Shown here one piece after another: positions 18,981 to 27,561 of a stretch of DNA of 64,000 nt. The DNA comes from Actinomycetota bacterium (GTDB taxonomy: Bacteria; Actinomycetota; Thermoleophilia; Gaiellales; F1-60-MAGs149): NCBI GenBank assembly GCA_009885805.1, contig VFJZ01000020.1, positions 1-64,000 on the forward strand. The letters run 5' to 3'. The notes beneath the pieces are model-generated. The model did not search any database, was not told where the DNA came from, and saw only the letters and a list, made by a program, of their open reading frames with translations. The position numbers and the translations under genes are program-made. The stretch's first letter is position 1. Each line of letters opens with the position of its first letter.

Positions 18981-19540
18981 TGGCCGAGACGACCTACGAA
19001 CCGCGCCTCAAGTCGCGCTATGCGGCGGAGATCAGGCCACGCCTGCAGGAGCGGCTGGGAGCGACGACGCCGATGCGCGTCCCGCGCGTCACGAAGGTGA
19101 CGCTGAACATGGGCGTCGGTGAGGCGAAGACCGACCGCAAGGCGCTCGACCACGCGCAGGCGCAGCTGGCGCTGATCGCGGGCCAGCACCCGATCGTCAC
19201 GAAGGCGAAGCGCTCGATCGCCGGCTTCAAGATCCGCGAGGGCATGGAGATCGGCACGAAGGTGACGCTCCGCGGTGACCGCATGTACGAGTTCCTCGAT
19301 CGGCTGATCACCGTCGCACTGCCGCGCATTCGCGATTTCCGCGGTATCAATCCGAACTCCTTCGACGGCCGCGGGAACTTCTCCCTCGGTATCCGGGAAC
19401 AGATCATCTTCCCGGAAGTCGACTACGACCAGATCGACCAGGTGCGCGGGCTCGACGTCGCGATCACGACCACCGCCCGCACCGACGACGAGGCACGCGA
19501 TCTCCTGCGGGAGTTCGGCATGCCGTTCCGGGAGAGCTGA
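18980..19540 (+). CDS. rplE: Ribosomal protein L5
   Basis: A 186-aa 5S rRNA-binding protein. [35 protein letters not shown] and [20 protein letters not shown] are conserved. ATG 18980 at the rplX stop; rpsN follows after 3 nt. Confidence 0.97.
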   Translation: MAETTYEPRLKSRYAAEIRPRLQERLGATTPMRVPRVTKVTLNMGVGEAKTDRKALDHAQAQLALIAGQHPIVTKAKRSIAGFKIREGMEIGTKVTLRGDRMYEFLDRLITVALPRIRDFRGINPNSFDGRGNFSLGIREQIIFPEVDYDQIDQVRGLDVAITTTARTDDEARDLLREFGMPFRES

Positions 19541-19543
19541 GAG

Positions 19544-19729
19544 ATGGCGAAAGAATCGCTCAAGGTCAAGGCCGCCCGCACTCCCAAGTACAAGGTCCGG
19601 GGCTACACGCGCTGCCAGCGCTGCGGTCGCCCGCGGGCCGTGTACCGGAAGTTCGGGTTGTGCCGAATCTGCCTGCGGGAGCTGGCCCATCAGGGCTTCA
19701 TCCCCGGCATGACGAAATCGAGCTGGTAG
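19544..19729 (+). CDS. rpsN: Ribosomal protein S14, zinc-binding short form
   Basis: A 61-aa protein with C24-x2-C27 and C40-x2-C43, the four zinc ligands of the short S14 type (rpsZ). Core [26 protein letters not shown]. The zinc-independent long form is not in the window. Confidence 0.97.
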   Translation: MAKESLKVKAARTPKYKVRGYTRCQRCGRPRAVYRKFGLCRICLRELAHQGFIPGMTKSSW

Positions 19730-19739
19730 AGGTGCAGCG

Positions 19740-20135
19740 ATGATGACCGATCCGATCGCTGACATGCTGACCCGCATCCGCAACGCCAACACGGCGCTCG
19801 CGGAGGTCACGAAGATGCCCGTCTCGAAGCAGAAGATCGAGATCGCGAAGATCCTGCACGAGGAGGGCTACATCGCCTCGTTCAAGGTCGCGCAGTCGCA
19901 ACCCGTCGATCAGCTCGTGATCGAGCTGAAGTACGGCTCGAACCGCGAGCGCGTGATCTCCGGGCTGAAGCGCGTCTCGAAGCCGGGACGTCGTATCTAC
20001 GCGCCGAAGGACCGCCTGCCACGTGTGCTCGGCGGGCTCGGGTGCGCCATCATCTCCACCTCGAGCGGCGTGTGTACCGCCTCCGACGCGCAGCGGCGTG
20101 GCGTCGGCGGCGAGGTGCTCGCGTTCGTGTGGTGA
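19740..20135 (+). CDS. rpsH: Ribosomal protein S8
   Basis: A 131-aa 16S rRNA binder and, in some bacteria, the spc-operon repressor. [15 protein letters not shown] start and the conserved [26 protein letters not shown] end. Two adjacent ATGs (19740, 19743) are equally possible. Confidence 0.97.
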   Translation: MMTDPIADMLTRIRNANTALAEVTKMPVSKQKIEIAKILHEEGYIASFKVAQSQPVDQLVIELKYGSNRERVISGLKRVSKPGRRIYAPKDRLPRVLGGLGCAIISTSSGVCTASDAQRRGVGGEVLAFVW

Positions 20136-20139
20136 CGAC

Positions 20140-20673
20140 ATGAGCCGAATCGGACGACTTCCCATTGGTGTACCGGCCGGAGTCGAGGTCGTGACTGCTC
20201 CTGGGCGCGTGTCGGTGAAGGGCCCGATGGGCACGCTCGAGCAGGAGATCTCGCCCGACATCGGCGTCGCGCAGGAGGGCGAGCGCCTGCTCGTCACCCG
20301 GCCGACCGACCGGGCCGATCACCGCGCGCTCCACGGCCTGACACGATCGCTGGTCGCGAACATGGTCGAGGGCGTCACCAAGGGATTCGAGAAGCGACTC
20401 GAGATCCAGGGCGTCGGCTACCGCGCGACCGTGAAGGGCAGCGACATCGAGTTCGCGCTCGGCTTCTCGCACACGATCACCGTCAAGCCGCCCGAAGGCG
20501 TCTCGATCGAGGTGCCGCAGCCGACGCAGATCATCGTCAGAGGCATCGACAAGCAGAAGGTCGGCCAGGTCGCGGCGAACATTCGTGGGCTGAAGCCGCC
20601 TGAGCCGTACAAGGGCAAGGGCATCCGGTATGCGGGCGAGCACGTCGCGCGCAAGGTCGGCAAGCGCGCGTAG
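20140..20673 (+). CDS. rplF: Ribosomal protein L6
   Basis: A 177-aa protein of two repeated domains near the factor-binding site. [16 protein letters not shown] start and the C-terminal [20 protein letters not shown] signature. Four nt after rpsH. Confidence 0.97.
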   Translation: MSRIGRLPIGVPAGVEVVTAPGRVSVKGPMGTLEQEISPDIGVAQEGERLLVTRPTDRADHRALHGLTRSLVANMVEGVTKGFEKRLEIQGVGYRATVKGSDIEFALGFSHTITVKPPEGVSIEVPQPTQIIVRGIDKQKVGQVAANIRGLKPPEPYKGKGIRYAGEHVARKVGKRA

Positions 20674-20685
20674 GGGTGTGACGAG

Positions 20686-21033
20686 ATGACGAAGATGACG
20701 ATTCAGACAGCACGGCGCCGGCGCCACAGGCGCGTCCGCGGCAAGGTTCGCGGCACCGCGGCACGGCCCCGTCTGGCCGTGTTCCGCTCCAACCTGACCA
20801 TCTATGCACAGGTGATCGACGACGACCGTGGCCACACGCTCTGCGCGGCTGACTCTCGCTCGACGGGAGAAGGCACGAAGCGCGACCAGGCGGAGGCGGT
20901 CGGGAAGTTGATCGCCGAGCGCGCCCGGGCCCTCGGCGTCGACACCGTCGTGTTCGACCGCGGCGGCTTCCTCTACCACGGGCGCATCAGCGCCCTGGCC
21001 GATGGAGCCCGCGAGGGAGGCCTGAACTTCTGA
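20686..21033 (+). CDS. rplR: Ribosomal protein L18
   Basis: A 115-aa 5S rRNA-binding protein: basic N-terminus, [17 protein letters not shown] [24 protein letters not shown], and the [24 protein letters not shown] end. An alternative Met lies at codon 4. Overlaps rpsE by 1 nt. Confidence 0.97.
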   Translation: MTKMTIQTARRRRHRRVRGKVRGTAARPRLAVFRSNLTIYAQVIDDDRGHTLCAADSRSTGEGTKRDQAEAVGKLIAERARALGVDTVVFDRGGFLYHGRISALADGAREGGLNF

Positions 21034-21638
21034 TGCCGAGAGTTCCGCAGGGCAGAGACGGTGGCGAGCTCGTCGAGCGCGTCGTCGAGATCAACCGCGT
21101 TGCCAAGGTCGTGAAGGGTGGCCGGCGCTTCTCGTTCACCGCGCTCGTAGTGGTGGGCGACGAGGTCGACCAGGTCGGCATCGGCTACGGCAAGGCCAAG
21201 GAGGTCCCGGTCGCCATTCAGAAGGCGGTCGAGGATGCCAAGAAGAACATGTTCCGCGTCCCGAAGCACCGCAACACGATCACGCACGAGACGCTCGGCG
21301 TGTTCGGTGCCGGGCGCGTGATGCTGAAGCCGGCCTCGCCCGGTACCGGCGTGATCGCGGGTGCCGGCGTGCGTGCAGTGCTCGAGCTGGCCGGCATTCG
21401 CGACGTGCTCGCAAAGTCGCTCGGAACGTCGAACCCGATCAACCTCTGCCGCGCTGCCGAGACGGCGCTGCGGCAGCTGCGCCGCCCGGAAGACATCGCT
21501 CGCCTTCGCGGTAAGCGGATCCGCGACATCCTGCCCGGCGCTGTCGGGCGTGAGATGGCGGCGGCGGCTGCGGCTGCCGAGGTTTCGGCTGCGTCGCAGG
21601 CGGCAGCCGACCCGGTCGACCCGGTCGAGGTCGCGTGA
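21033..21638 (+). CDS. rpsE: Ribosomal protein S5
   Basis: A 201-aa decoding-fidelity protein. [20 protein letters not shown] start, [22 protein letters not shown], then [20 protein letters not shown]. The C-terminus has a short Ala-rich tail. Its stop overlaps rpmD. Confidence 0.97.
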   Translation: MPRVPQGRDGGELVERVVEINRVAKVVKGGRRFSFTALVVVGDEVDQVGIGYGKAKEVPVAIQKAVEDAKKNMFRVPKHRNTITHETLGVFGAGRVMLKPASPGTGVIAGAGVRAVLELAGIRDVLAKSLGTSNPINLCRAAETALRQLRRPEDIARLRGKRIRDILPGAVGREMAAAAAAAEVSAASQAAADPVDPVEVA

Positions 21639-21820
21639 TGGGCGTGAAGGTCACCCAGGTGCGCTCCGCCATCGGCGTCCAGGTGCAGCATCGCGGTACC
21701 CTCCGCTCGCTCGGTCTCGGCCGCATCGGCCGCAGCGCCGTGCATGCCGATTCGCCGTCGCTGCGCGGGCAGCTGCACCAGGTCGGCTACCTGTTGCGTG
21801 TCGAGGAGGTCGAGGACTGA
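21638..21820 (+). CDS. rpmD: Ribosomal protein L30
   Basis: A 60-aa protein: KVTQVRSAIG, then TLRSLGLGRIGRSAVH and a C-terminal VGYLLRVEEVE. ATG 21638 (GTG 21635 is also in frame). It overlaps the rpsE stop and the rplO start. Confidence 0.95.
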   Translation: MGVKVTQVRSAIGVQVQHRGTLRSLGLGRIGRSAVHADSPSLRGQLHQVGYLLRVEEVED

Positions 21821-22314
21821 TGCCGGAAATCGGATTGCACAACCTGAGCCCGGCACCGGGATCGCGGCGCCCGCGCAAGCGCATCGGGCGTGGCATCTCC
21901 TCGGGGCAGGGCAAGACGTCTGGCCGCGGGCAGAAGGGTCAGAAGTCGCGATCGGGCTCGCACATGATGCGGGCCGGCTTCGAGGGCGGCCAGAACCCGC
22001 TCTACATGCGCACGGGCAAGCTGCGCGGGCCATTCATGAAGAAGTCGATGCCGTTCGAGCCGTTCCGGACGTCGAACGAGATCGTCAACGTCGCGACGCT
22101 CGGCGAGCGCTTCGAGGCGGGTGCGGAGGTGACGCCGGCGACGCTGGTCGCAGCCGGTCTTCTGAAGAACACCAAGGAGCCGATCAAGGTGCTCGGCCGG
22201 GGGGAGATCGGCCACGCGCTGACCGTCTCGGTGCACGCGGTGTCTGCCTCGGCGCGGGCCAAGATCGAGGCCGCCGGCGGCACCGTCACCCTGCTCGGCG
22301 ACACCGACGGGTAG
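21820..22314 (+). CDS. rplO: Ribosomal protein L15
   Basis: A 164-aa late-assembly 50S protein. LHNLSPAPGSRRPRKRIGRGISSGQGKTSGRGQKGQ, the Gly/Lys-rich N-terminal arm, and a C-terminal domain ending VTLLGDTDG. Its TAG stop forms part of the TAGAGT hexamer upstream of secY. Confidence 0.97.
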   Translation: MPEIGLHNLSPAPGSRRPRKRIGRGISSGQGKTSGRGQKGQKSRSGSHMMRAGFEGGQNPLYMRTGKLRGPFMKKSMPFEPFRTSNEIVNVATLGERFEAGAEVTPATLVAAGLLKNTKEPIKVLGRGEIGHALTVSVHAVSASARAKIEAAGGTVTLLGDTDG

Positions 22315-22317
22315 AGT
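22312..22317 (+). promoter_or_regulatory. TAGAGT hexamer overlapping the rplO stop, 6 nt before secY
   Basis: The TAG stop of rplO is the first half of TAGAGT, a TAnnnT -10-like element 6 nt before the secY GTG with no Shine-Dalgarno between. It may give secY an internal leaderless promoter. MOSC and enolase-like genes show the same arrangement. Confidence 0.35.
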
Positions 22318-22323
22318 GGGTCG

Positions 22324-23586
22324 GTGTTCTCCGCGCTCGGCAACATCTTCCGCGTCCCCGACCTTCGCAAGCGACTCTTCGTCACGGCGTTCGTCCTGGC
22401 GCTCTACCGTCTCGGCTCCTGGCTGCCGACGCCGGGCGTGGACACGGCGACGATCCGCGACCTGTTCGACCAGTCCGGCTCGGGCACGATCCTCGGCTAC
22501 CTGAACCTGTTTTCCGGGCAGGCGCTGCAGAACCTGAGCCTGTTCGCGCTCGGGATCATGCCCTACATCACGGCCAGCATCATCATGCAGCTGCTGACGG
22601 TCGTGATCCCGACGCTCGAGAAGATGCGCAAGGACGGCGAGGCCGGGCAGCGGCGGATCACGCAGTACACGCGCTACCTGACGGTGGCGCTCGCCGCCGG
22701 GCAGTCCGCGGCGTACGTCGTCGTCTTCCACAACGGCTCGGCGCTGGGCGGGACGAACGCCCTGCCGAACCTCAACATCCGGATCTTCATCCTGATCGTG
22801 CTGACGCTGACGGCCGGATCGACGCTGCTGATGTGGATGGGCGAGTACATCACGCGCAAGGGCGTCGGCAACGGCCAGTCGCTGCTGATCTTCGCCTCGA
22901 TCCTGACGTCGATTCCGACGGCGATCACTGCCTGGGTGAACGGCGGCGTCTTCCAGCAGCTGTCGTTGCCGGTGATGATCCTCGCCGTGATCCTCGCCGT
23001 CGTCTTCATCAACGAGGGGCAGCGACGGATTCCGATCCAGTACGCGCGGCGCGGCGCGACGGCCGTCGGTCAGACGACCTACATGCCGCTGCGCGTCAAC
23101 ATGGCCGGCGTCATCCCCGTCATCTTCGCGGCGGCGGTCCTGCTGCTGCCGCCGACCGTCGGGCAGCTGATGGGGGTCGACTTCCTCACGAACACGTTCG
23201 CGCCGACGGCGTGGGCCTCGATCGGCCTCGAGTTCGGGCTGATCGTGATGTTCACGTTCTTCTACACCGCCGTGCAGTTCAACCCACAGGAACAGGCCGA
23301 CAACCTGAAGAAGTACGGCGGCTTCATCCCCGGCATCCGGCCGGGACGGCCGACGGCGCAGTTCCTCGACCACGTGATGGTTCGCCTCACCCTGCCGGGT
23401 GCGCTCTACCTCGGCACGATCGCGGTTCTGCCGACGATCTTCATCCGCTACGCCGGCTTCTCGCAGGCGACGGCGCAGGCGCTCGGCGGCACTTCGGTGC
23501 TGATCGTCGTCGGCGTCGCGCTCGACACGATGCGCCAGGTGCAGTCGCAGGTGATGATGCGCCACTACGAGGGTTTCCTGAAGTAG
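22324..23586 (+). CDS. secY: Preprotein translocase subunit SecY
   Basis: A 420-aa channel of the Sec translocon with ten predicted membrane segments. N-terminal FRVPDLRKRLFVTAFVLALYRLGSWLP, TM2 with YITASIIMQLL, and the cytoplasmic loop NPQEQADNLKKYGGFIPGIRPG. GTG start 9 nt after rplO. Standard position in the spc block. Confidence 0.97.
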   Translation: MFSALGNIFRVPDLRKRLFVTAFVLALYRLGSWLPTPGVDTATIRDLFDQSGSGTILGYLNLFSGQALQNLSLFALGIMPYITASIIMQLLTVVIPTLEKMRKDGEAGQRRITQYTRYLTVALAAGQSAAYVVVFHNGSALGGTNALPNLNIRIFILIVLTLTAGSTLLMWMGEYITRKGVGNGQSLLIFASILTSIPTAITAWVNGGVFQQLSLPVMILAVILAVVFINEGQRRIPIQYARRGATAVGQTTYMPLRVNMAGVIPVIFAAAVLLLPPTVGQLMGVDFLTNTFAPTAWASIGLEFGLIVMFTFFYTAVQFNPQEQADNLKKYGGFIPGIRPGRPTAQFLDHVMVRLTLPGALYLGTIAVLPTIFIRYAGFSQATAQALGGTSVLIVVGVALDTMRQVQSQVMMRHYEGFLK

Positions 23587-23590
23587 CGCG

Positions 23591-24247
23591 GTGCGCCGCA
23601 ACCTCCTGATCTTCGGCCCGCCCGGTGCGGGCAAGGGGACGCAGGCGCCGCGTCTCGCCGCAGAACTCGGAGTGCCGCACGTCGCGACCGGCGATATGCT
23701 GCGCGCGAATCTCCGCGACGGCACGCCGCTCGGGTCAAAGGCGAAGGCGTTCATGGCTGCCGGCGAACTCGTGCCCGACGGGCTCGTGATCGAGATGCTG
23801 CTCGACCGCATCGCCCGGCCCGACGCGGTCGGTGGCTTTCTGCTGGACGGCTTCCCCCGCAACGTCGCCCAGGCGGAGGCGCTCGACGCCGCGCTGGCGG
23901 CTAGCGGCTCGCGCATCGACGGGTTGCTGGTCCTCGAGGTCTCCGAGGACGAGCTCGTCTCGCGCATCTCGGGGCGGCTGACCTGCCCGGAGGGGCATCC
24001 GTGGCACGCGACCGCCAATCCGCCCGCTGTCGACGGCGTCTGCGACGTCTGCGGAGGAGTGCTCTCCCGCCGCGCCGATGACGAGGCGGACGTCGTCCGC
24101 AACCGGTACCGGAACGTCTACCTGGCGCAGACCGAGCCCGTGCGGGGCCACTACCATGCGATCGGTACGCGCGAGGTGGCCGTCGCGGGCACCGGCAGCA
24201 CGGACGACGTCTACGGCCGCCTGCGGGCGGCCATCGACACGCTGTGA
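23591..24247 (+). CDS. adk: Adenylate kinase, with LID metal-site variant
   Basis: A 218-aa AMP kinase. P-loop GPPGAGKGTQAP, AMP-binding ATGDMLRA, FLLDGFPRN. The LID carries CPEGHPWH followed by CDVCGG, so three Cys and one or more His can bind zinc instead of the usual four Cys. GTG start 4 nt after secY; the stop overlaps map by 4 nt. Confidence 0.96.
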   Translation: MRRNLLIFGPPGAGKGTQAPRLAAELGVPHVATGDMLRANLRDGTPLGSKAKAFMAAGELVPDGLVIEMLLDRIARPDAVGGFLLDGFPRNVAQAEALDAALAASGSRIDGLLVLEVSEDELVSRISGRLTCPEGHPWHATANPPAVDGVCDVCGGVLSRRADDEADVVRNRYRNVYLAQTEPVRGHYHAIGTREVAVAGTGSTDDVYGRLRAAIDTL

Positions 24248-25023
24248 TCGAGCGGAAGTCCTCGCGGGAGATCGCCAAGCAGGCACAGGCCGGGGCGATC
24301 GTCGCGGAGACGCTGCAGCTGCTCGCCGACGAGGCGAAGCCTGGCGTGACGACCGGCGAGCTCGATCGGCTGGCCGAAAAGCTGATCCGGCGCCGTGGCG
24401 GCGCGCCGACGTTCAAGGGCTACCGCGGCTTCCCGGGCTCGATCTGTGCCAGCCCGAACGACATGATCGTGCACGGGATCCCAGGCGCGGTCGCCCTCGG
24501 CGATGGCGACGTCCTCAGCGTCGACGTCGGTGTCACCTTCCGTGGCTTCGTCGGCGACTCGGCGGTGACGCTGGCGATCGGCGAGGTGGCGCCGGAGACG
24601 CGGCGCCTGCTCGCCGTCTGCCAGGAGTCGCTGCACCGGATGATCGCCGCCTGTCGGGTCGGCAACCACCTCTCCGATCTCGGGCACGCCTGCCAGACCT
24701 ACGTGGAGGGCGAGGGGTTCGCCGTGGTGCGGGCGCTGGTCGGCCACGGCGTCGGCCGTCGGATGCACGAGGATCCGCAGATCCCGAACTTCGGGCCGCC
24801 CGGCCGCGGCCCTGAGTTGCGCGAGGGGATGGTGTTCGCAATCGAGCCGATGATCACCGCCGGCTCGCACGAGATCCGGATCGACGACGACGGCTGGTCG
24901 ATCTACACCACCGACGGCTCGATGGCGGCGCACTTCGAGCACACCGTCGCGATCACCGCGGACGGGCCGCAGATCCTGACGTACGGCTCGGACGGCACGA
25001 GCGTTGTCGACCGCTCCGTCTGA
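24244..25023 (+). CDS. map: Methionine aminopeptidase, type I
   Basis: A 259-aa metalloprotease removing initiator Met. Ligands lie in VDVGVTFRGFVGDSAVT (two Asp), HGVGRRMHEDPQIPN (His), IEPMITAG (Glu) and HFEHTVAIT (Glu). GTG 24244 overlaps adk as GTGA. infA normally follows map in this operon but does not here. Confidence 0.96.
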   Translation: MIERKSSREIAKQAQAGAIVAETLQLLADEAKPGVTTGELDRLAEKLIRRRGGAPTFKGYRGFPGSICASPNDMIVHGIPGAVALGDGDVLSVDVGVTFRGFVGDSAVTLAIGEVAPETRRLLAVCQESLHRMIAACRVGNHLSDLGHACQTYVEGEGFAVVRALVGHGVGRRMHEDPQIPNFGPPGRGPELREGMVFAIEPMITAGSHEIRIDDDGWSIYTTDGSMAAHFEHTVAITADGPQILTYGSDGTSVVDRSV

Positions 25024-25032
25024 AGGACAGTG

Positions 25033-25063
25033 CGTATTTTCAACGGTAGCCGTTGAAAATACG
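25033..25063. repeat. Perfect 14-bp-arm palindrome between map and the PIN toxin gene
   Basis: CGTATTTTCAACGG, then TAG, then CCGTTGAAAATACG: 28 of 31 bases are paired in an AT-rich island within very GC-rich surroundings. It lies between two converging stop codons. As RNA it would be a strong hairpin and could terminate both transcripts, although no U-tract follows. It could also be a protein-binding site or the scar of a small mobile repeat. Confidence 0.75.
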
Positions 25064-25104
25064 TGATGTTGTCAGGCAGATCGCGCTCGCGTGTCGACGT
25101 ACGG

Positions 25105-25503
25105 CTAGGTCGGCGCGACGACCTGGAGCCCCAGCGCGGACGCGGCCTTCGCCATCCGCTCATCGTACGAAACCACGCCTTCGAGGTCGTCGCCGAGTTC
25201 CAGTGCGCAGGCGAGGTGCAGGGCGTCAAGGGTCCGCAGCTCAGGCGGGCCGAGCCGGCCGGCCGCGTCGTAGACGTCGGATACGATCGAGACGAGGTCG
25301 AGTGCCGCCAGGACAGCGCGCGCGGCGACGGTCGCCTCGGGCGAGCAGCGGCGCGCCGCCCGGACGACCTCGGCGCGGGCGAGATCGCTCGAGATGCACG
25401 TGTGTCCACGGAGGAACCGCTCGACGGCCGCGCTCGACGCCTCTTCGACGATCAGCTTGACGAGCGCCGAGCTGTCGAGGTACCAGGTGCCGGGTGCGCT
25501 CAA
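25105..25503 (-). CDS. PIN-domain toxin (VapC-like)
   Basis: A 132-aa PIN ribonuclease: WYLDSSALVKLIVEE with the first Asp, DLARAEVVRA with the Glu, TLDALHLACALEL and VSYDERMAKAA with the later Asp residues. It is opposed in direction to the ribosomal operon on both sides. The TTG 25503 start overlaps the antitoxin stop as TTGA. By family it cleaves RNA when freed from its antitoxin. Confidence 0.85.
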   Translation of the reverse strand: MSAPGTWYLDSSALVKLIVEEASSAAVERFLRGHTCISSDLARAEVVRAARRCSPEATVAARAVLAALDLVSIVSDVYDAAGRLGPPELRTLDALHLACALELGDDLEGVVSYDERMAKAASALGLQVVAPT

Positions 25504-25772
25504 TCGTCCTCGGCGCGCTGGGCGGCGAGCAGCTCGCTGAGCGTCGGTTCGCGCGGCGCCAGCTGGACTCGCGGTGGCAGGTCATCCAGCGAGCGGGTCG
25601 CCGACCGAATGAGACCGGCTGCCCGTAGCGCGTCGAGCCCCCGTCCGCGCTCGGGCACGAGCCGCGCGACCGCGCGCCCGCGATGCGTCACGACGATCGT
25701 CTCGCCCGCCTCGGCGCGGGCGACGACCGCACCGGCGTTCTGCTGCAGTTCTCGGATGCCGACGGAGTACAT
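25500..25772 (-). CDS. Phd/YefM-family antitoxin
   Basis: A 90-aa protein with the Phd DNA-binding start MYSVGIRELQQNAGAVVARAEAGETIVVTHRGRAVARLVP, then a flexible Pro/Leu-rich C-terminal part that would cap the toxin. ATG 25772 is preferred over the in-frame ATG 25781 because TACAAT ends exactly 7 nt before it and the protein then begins at the conserved domain. It represses its own promoter by analogy with Phd. Confidence 0.83.
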   Translation of the reverse strand: MYSVGIRELQQNAGAVVARAEAGETIVVTHRGRAVARLVPERGRGLDALRAAGLIRSATRSLDDLPPRVQLAPREPTLSELLAAQRAEDD

Positions 25773-25779
25773 GTGCGTC

Positions 25780-25785
25780 ATTGTA
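25780..25785 (-). promoter_or_regulatory. -10-like hexamer TACAAT of the Phd/PIN module
   Basis: Minus-strand TACAAT ends 7 nt before ATG 25772 and overlaps the alternative ATG 25781, so the upstream ATG would lie before the transcript start. Closest to consensus of the leaderless set in this window. Confidence 0.55.
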
Positions 25786-25984
25786 GCACCGGCCGCGATG
25801 CGCTAGTCTCCGGTGTGGCGCGGACGTCGGGCGCCCTACTGGCGCGTGCCGCTTTTCCGCTCTGGTAAAGTCCGGTGGTCGCGGTCCGGGGTGGTCGGTG
25901 CGCTCGTGCGCTTGCCATCCTCTACTCGCGTCCCGCCAGAAATGTACGAAGCCGAGCCCTGCCGGGGCCGGTGAGGGGGGATAC
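25786..25984 (+). promoter_or_regulatory. Region upstream of rpmJ: probable promoter and leader of the alpha block
   Basis: About 200 bp between the divergent antitoxin and rpmJ. It contains TAAAGT (25866-25871), a possible -10, and ends with GAGGGGGG before ATG 25985. No -35 is convincing. There is no reading frame resembling infA. Because the TA pair faces the other way, rpmJ-rpsM-rpsK-rpsD-rpoA-rplQ must start from here. Confidence 0.4.
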
Positions 25985-26098
25985 ATGAAGGTCCGTCCGA
26001 GCGTCAAGCCGATGTGCGACAAGTGCCGGGTCATCCGGCGGTCCCGCGTCGTGCTCGTGATCTGCACGAATCCCCGCCACAAGCAGCGCCAGGGCTAG
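25985..26098 (+). CDS. rpmJ: Ribosomal protein L36, zinc-binding form
   Basis: A 37-aa protein with zinc ligands C11, C14, C27 and H32 ([25 protein letters not shown]). ATG 25985 follows GAGGGGGG. First gene of the alpha block here. Confidence 0.97.
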   Translation: MKVRPSVKPMCDKCRVIRRSRVVLVICTNPRHKQRQG

Positions 26099-26111
26099 GA
26101 GTACAGCGGAA

Positions 26112-26483
26112 TTGGCCCGTATCGCAGGTGTCAACCTCCCGCGCGAGAAGCGCACGGAGATCGGCCTCACGTACATCTACGGCATCGGTCGCTCGACTGC
26201 ATTGAAGGTCTGCGGCGAGGTCGGGATCGATCAGAACACGAAGGTCAGAGATCTCACGGACGCCGAGATCGCACGGCTGCGCGCGTTCATCGACGCGAAC
26301 CTCACCGTCGAGGGCGACCTCCGGCGCGAGCGCTCCAGCGACATCAAGCGACTGATGGAGATCGGCTGCTACCGCGGCCTGCGGCATCGTCGCGGGCTGC
26401 CGGTGCGCGGACAGCGCACCCGCACGAACGCGCGAACGCGCAAGGGGCCGAAGAAGACCGTCGGCCGTCAGCGCAAGAAGTAA
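26112..26483 (+). CDS. rpsM: Ribosomal protein S13
   Basis: A 123-aa 30S-head protein contacting the P-site t[28 protein letters not shown], then [28 protein letters not shown] 26112 start with GGAG about 11 nt upstream; no ATG or GTG suits the conserved N-terminus. Confidence 0.97.
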   Translation: MARIAGVNLPREKRTEIGLTYIYGIGRSTALKVCGEVGIDQNTKVRDLTDAEIARLRAFIDANLTVEGDLRRERSSDIKRLMEIGCYRGLRHRRGLPVRGQRTRTNARTRKGPKKTVGRQRKK

Positions 26484-26509
26484 TTCACCGAAAGGATCGG
26501 GCTCGCTCA

Positions 26510-26917
26510 ATGGCTCCCCCGCGCAGGCAAGGCGGCACCCGCGGCCGCACGCGTCGCAAGGTGCGCAAGAACATCGCAGTCGGACAGGCGCATATCAAGA
26601 CGTCGTTCAACAACACGCACGTCGCGCTCACCGACCGCGAGGGCAACGTCATCGCATGGAAGAGCGCGGGCGCGGCGGGCTTCAAGGGCTCGCGCAAGTC
26701 GACGCCCTTCGCCGCGCAGGTGACCGCTGACATGTGCGCACGCGAGGGGATGGAGCACGGGCTGCAGAAGGTCGAAGTCTTCGTCAAGGGGCCCGGCTCG
26801 GGCCGCGAAACCGCGATCCGCTCGCTCCAGGCCGCCGGCCTCGAGGTCGTCTCGATCAAGGACGTCTCGCCCCAGGCCCACAACGGTTGCCGGCCGCGCA
26901 AGCGCCGGCGCGTCTAG
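26510..26917 (+). CDS. rpsK: Ribosomal protein S11
   Basis: A 135-aa platform protein: [20 protein letters not shown], the [19 protein letters not shown] loop and C-terminal [20 protein letters not shown] precedes the ATG. Confidence 0.97.
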   Translation: MAPPRRQGGTRGRTRRKVRKNIAVGQAHIKTSFNNTHVALTDREGNVIAWKSAGAAGFKGSRKSTPFAAQVTADMCAREGMEHGLQKVEVFVKGPGSGRETAIRSLQAAGLEVVSIKDVSPQAHNGCRPRKRRRV

Positions 26918-26940
26918 CCCCTCCCGGCCGATAGGAACCG

Positions 26941-27561
26941 ATGGCACGCTCCACCGACCCAAAGTGCAAGCAATGCCGCCGCGAGGGCATGAAGCTCTTC
27001 CTCAAGGGAGAGCGCTGCCTGACCGAGAAGTGCGGCATCGAGCGGCGCGCGTACCCGCCCGGGCAGCACGGCCGCGGCAGGACGAAGCAGACCGAGTACC
27101 TCACGCAGCTGCGCGAGAAGCAGAAGGCGAAGCGCTACTACGGCATCCTCGAGAAGCAGTTCCGCTCGTACTACGAAAAGGCCTCGCGCCGCACCGGCAT
27201 CACCGGTGAGAACCTGCTGCGGTTCCTCGAGCTGCGCCTCGATAACGTCGTCTACCGGCTCGGCTTCGCCGCCTCGCGAGCGCAGGCGCGCCAGTTCGTA
27301 CGTCACGGCCACTTCATGGTCAACGGCCGTCGCGTCAACATCCCGAGCTTCCAGCTGCGTCCCGACGACGTGCTGCAGATGAAGCCCGGCTCCGGCGCCG
27401 AAGCGGGCATCCGCGACGCCACCGACCTCACCGCCTCCGTGGCCTCCTGGCTGCAGGCTGACCATGACAACCTGACGGGCAAGGTGCTCCGCCATCCGGA
27501 CCGCGAGGAGATCGACACTCCGGTCCAGGAGCAGCTGATCGTCGAGCTCTACTCGAAGTGA
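26941..27561 (+). CDS. rpsD: Ribosomal protein S4, zinc-binding form
   Basis: A 206-aa primary 16S binder. N-terminal zinc ligands C9, C12, C26 and C31 ([17 protein letters not shown]), then YPPGQHGRG and the S4 RNA-binding domain [25 protein letters not shown]. Also a fidelity protein and, in many bacteria, the alpha-operon repressor. Confidence 0.97.
   Translation: MARSTDPKCKQCRREGMKLFLKGERCLTEKCGIERRAYPPGQHGRGRTKQTEYLTQLREKQKAKRYYGILEKQFRSYYEKASRRTGITGENLLRFLELRLDNVVYRLGFAASRAQARQFVRHGHFMVNGRRVNIPSFQLRPDDVLQMKPGSGAEAGIRDATDLTASVASWLQADHDNLTGKVLRHPDREEIDTPVQEQLIVELYSK

Noticed and set aside
25105..25781. A CRISPR or integron explanation for the insertion at the spc/alpha junction
   Set aside because: No direct repeats with spacers, no integrase and no attC-like structure; only a TA pair and one palindrome are present.
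25898..25984. A longer L36 or a remnant of infA upstream of rpmJ
   Set aside because: The extra residues show no S1-fold pattern or similarity to IF-1, and GAGGGGGG directly precedes ATG 25985.
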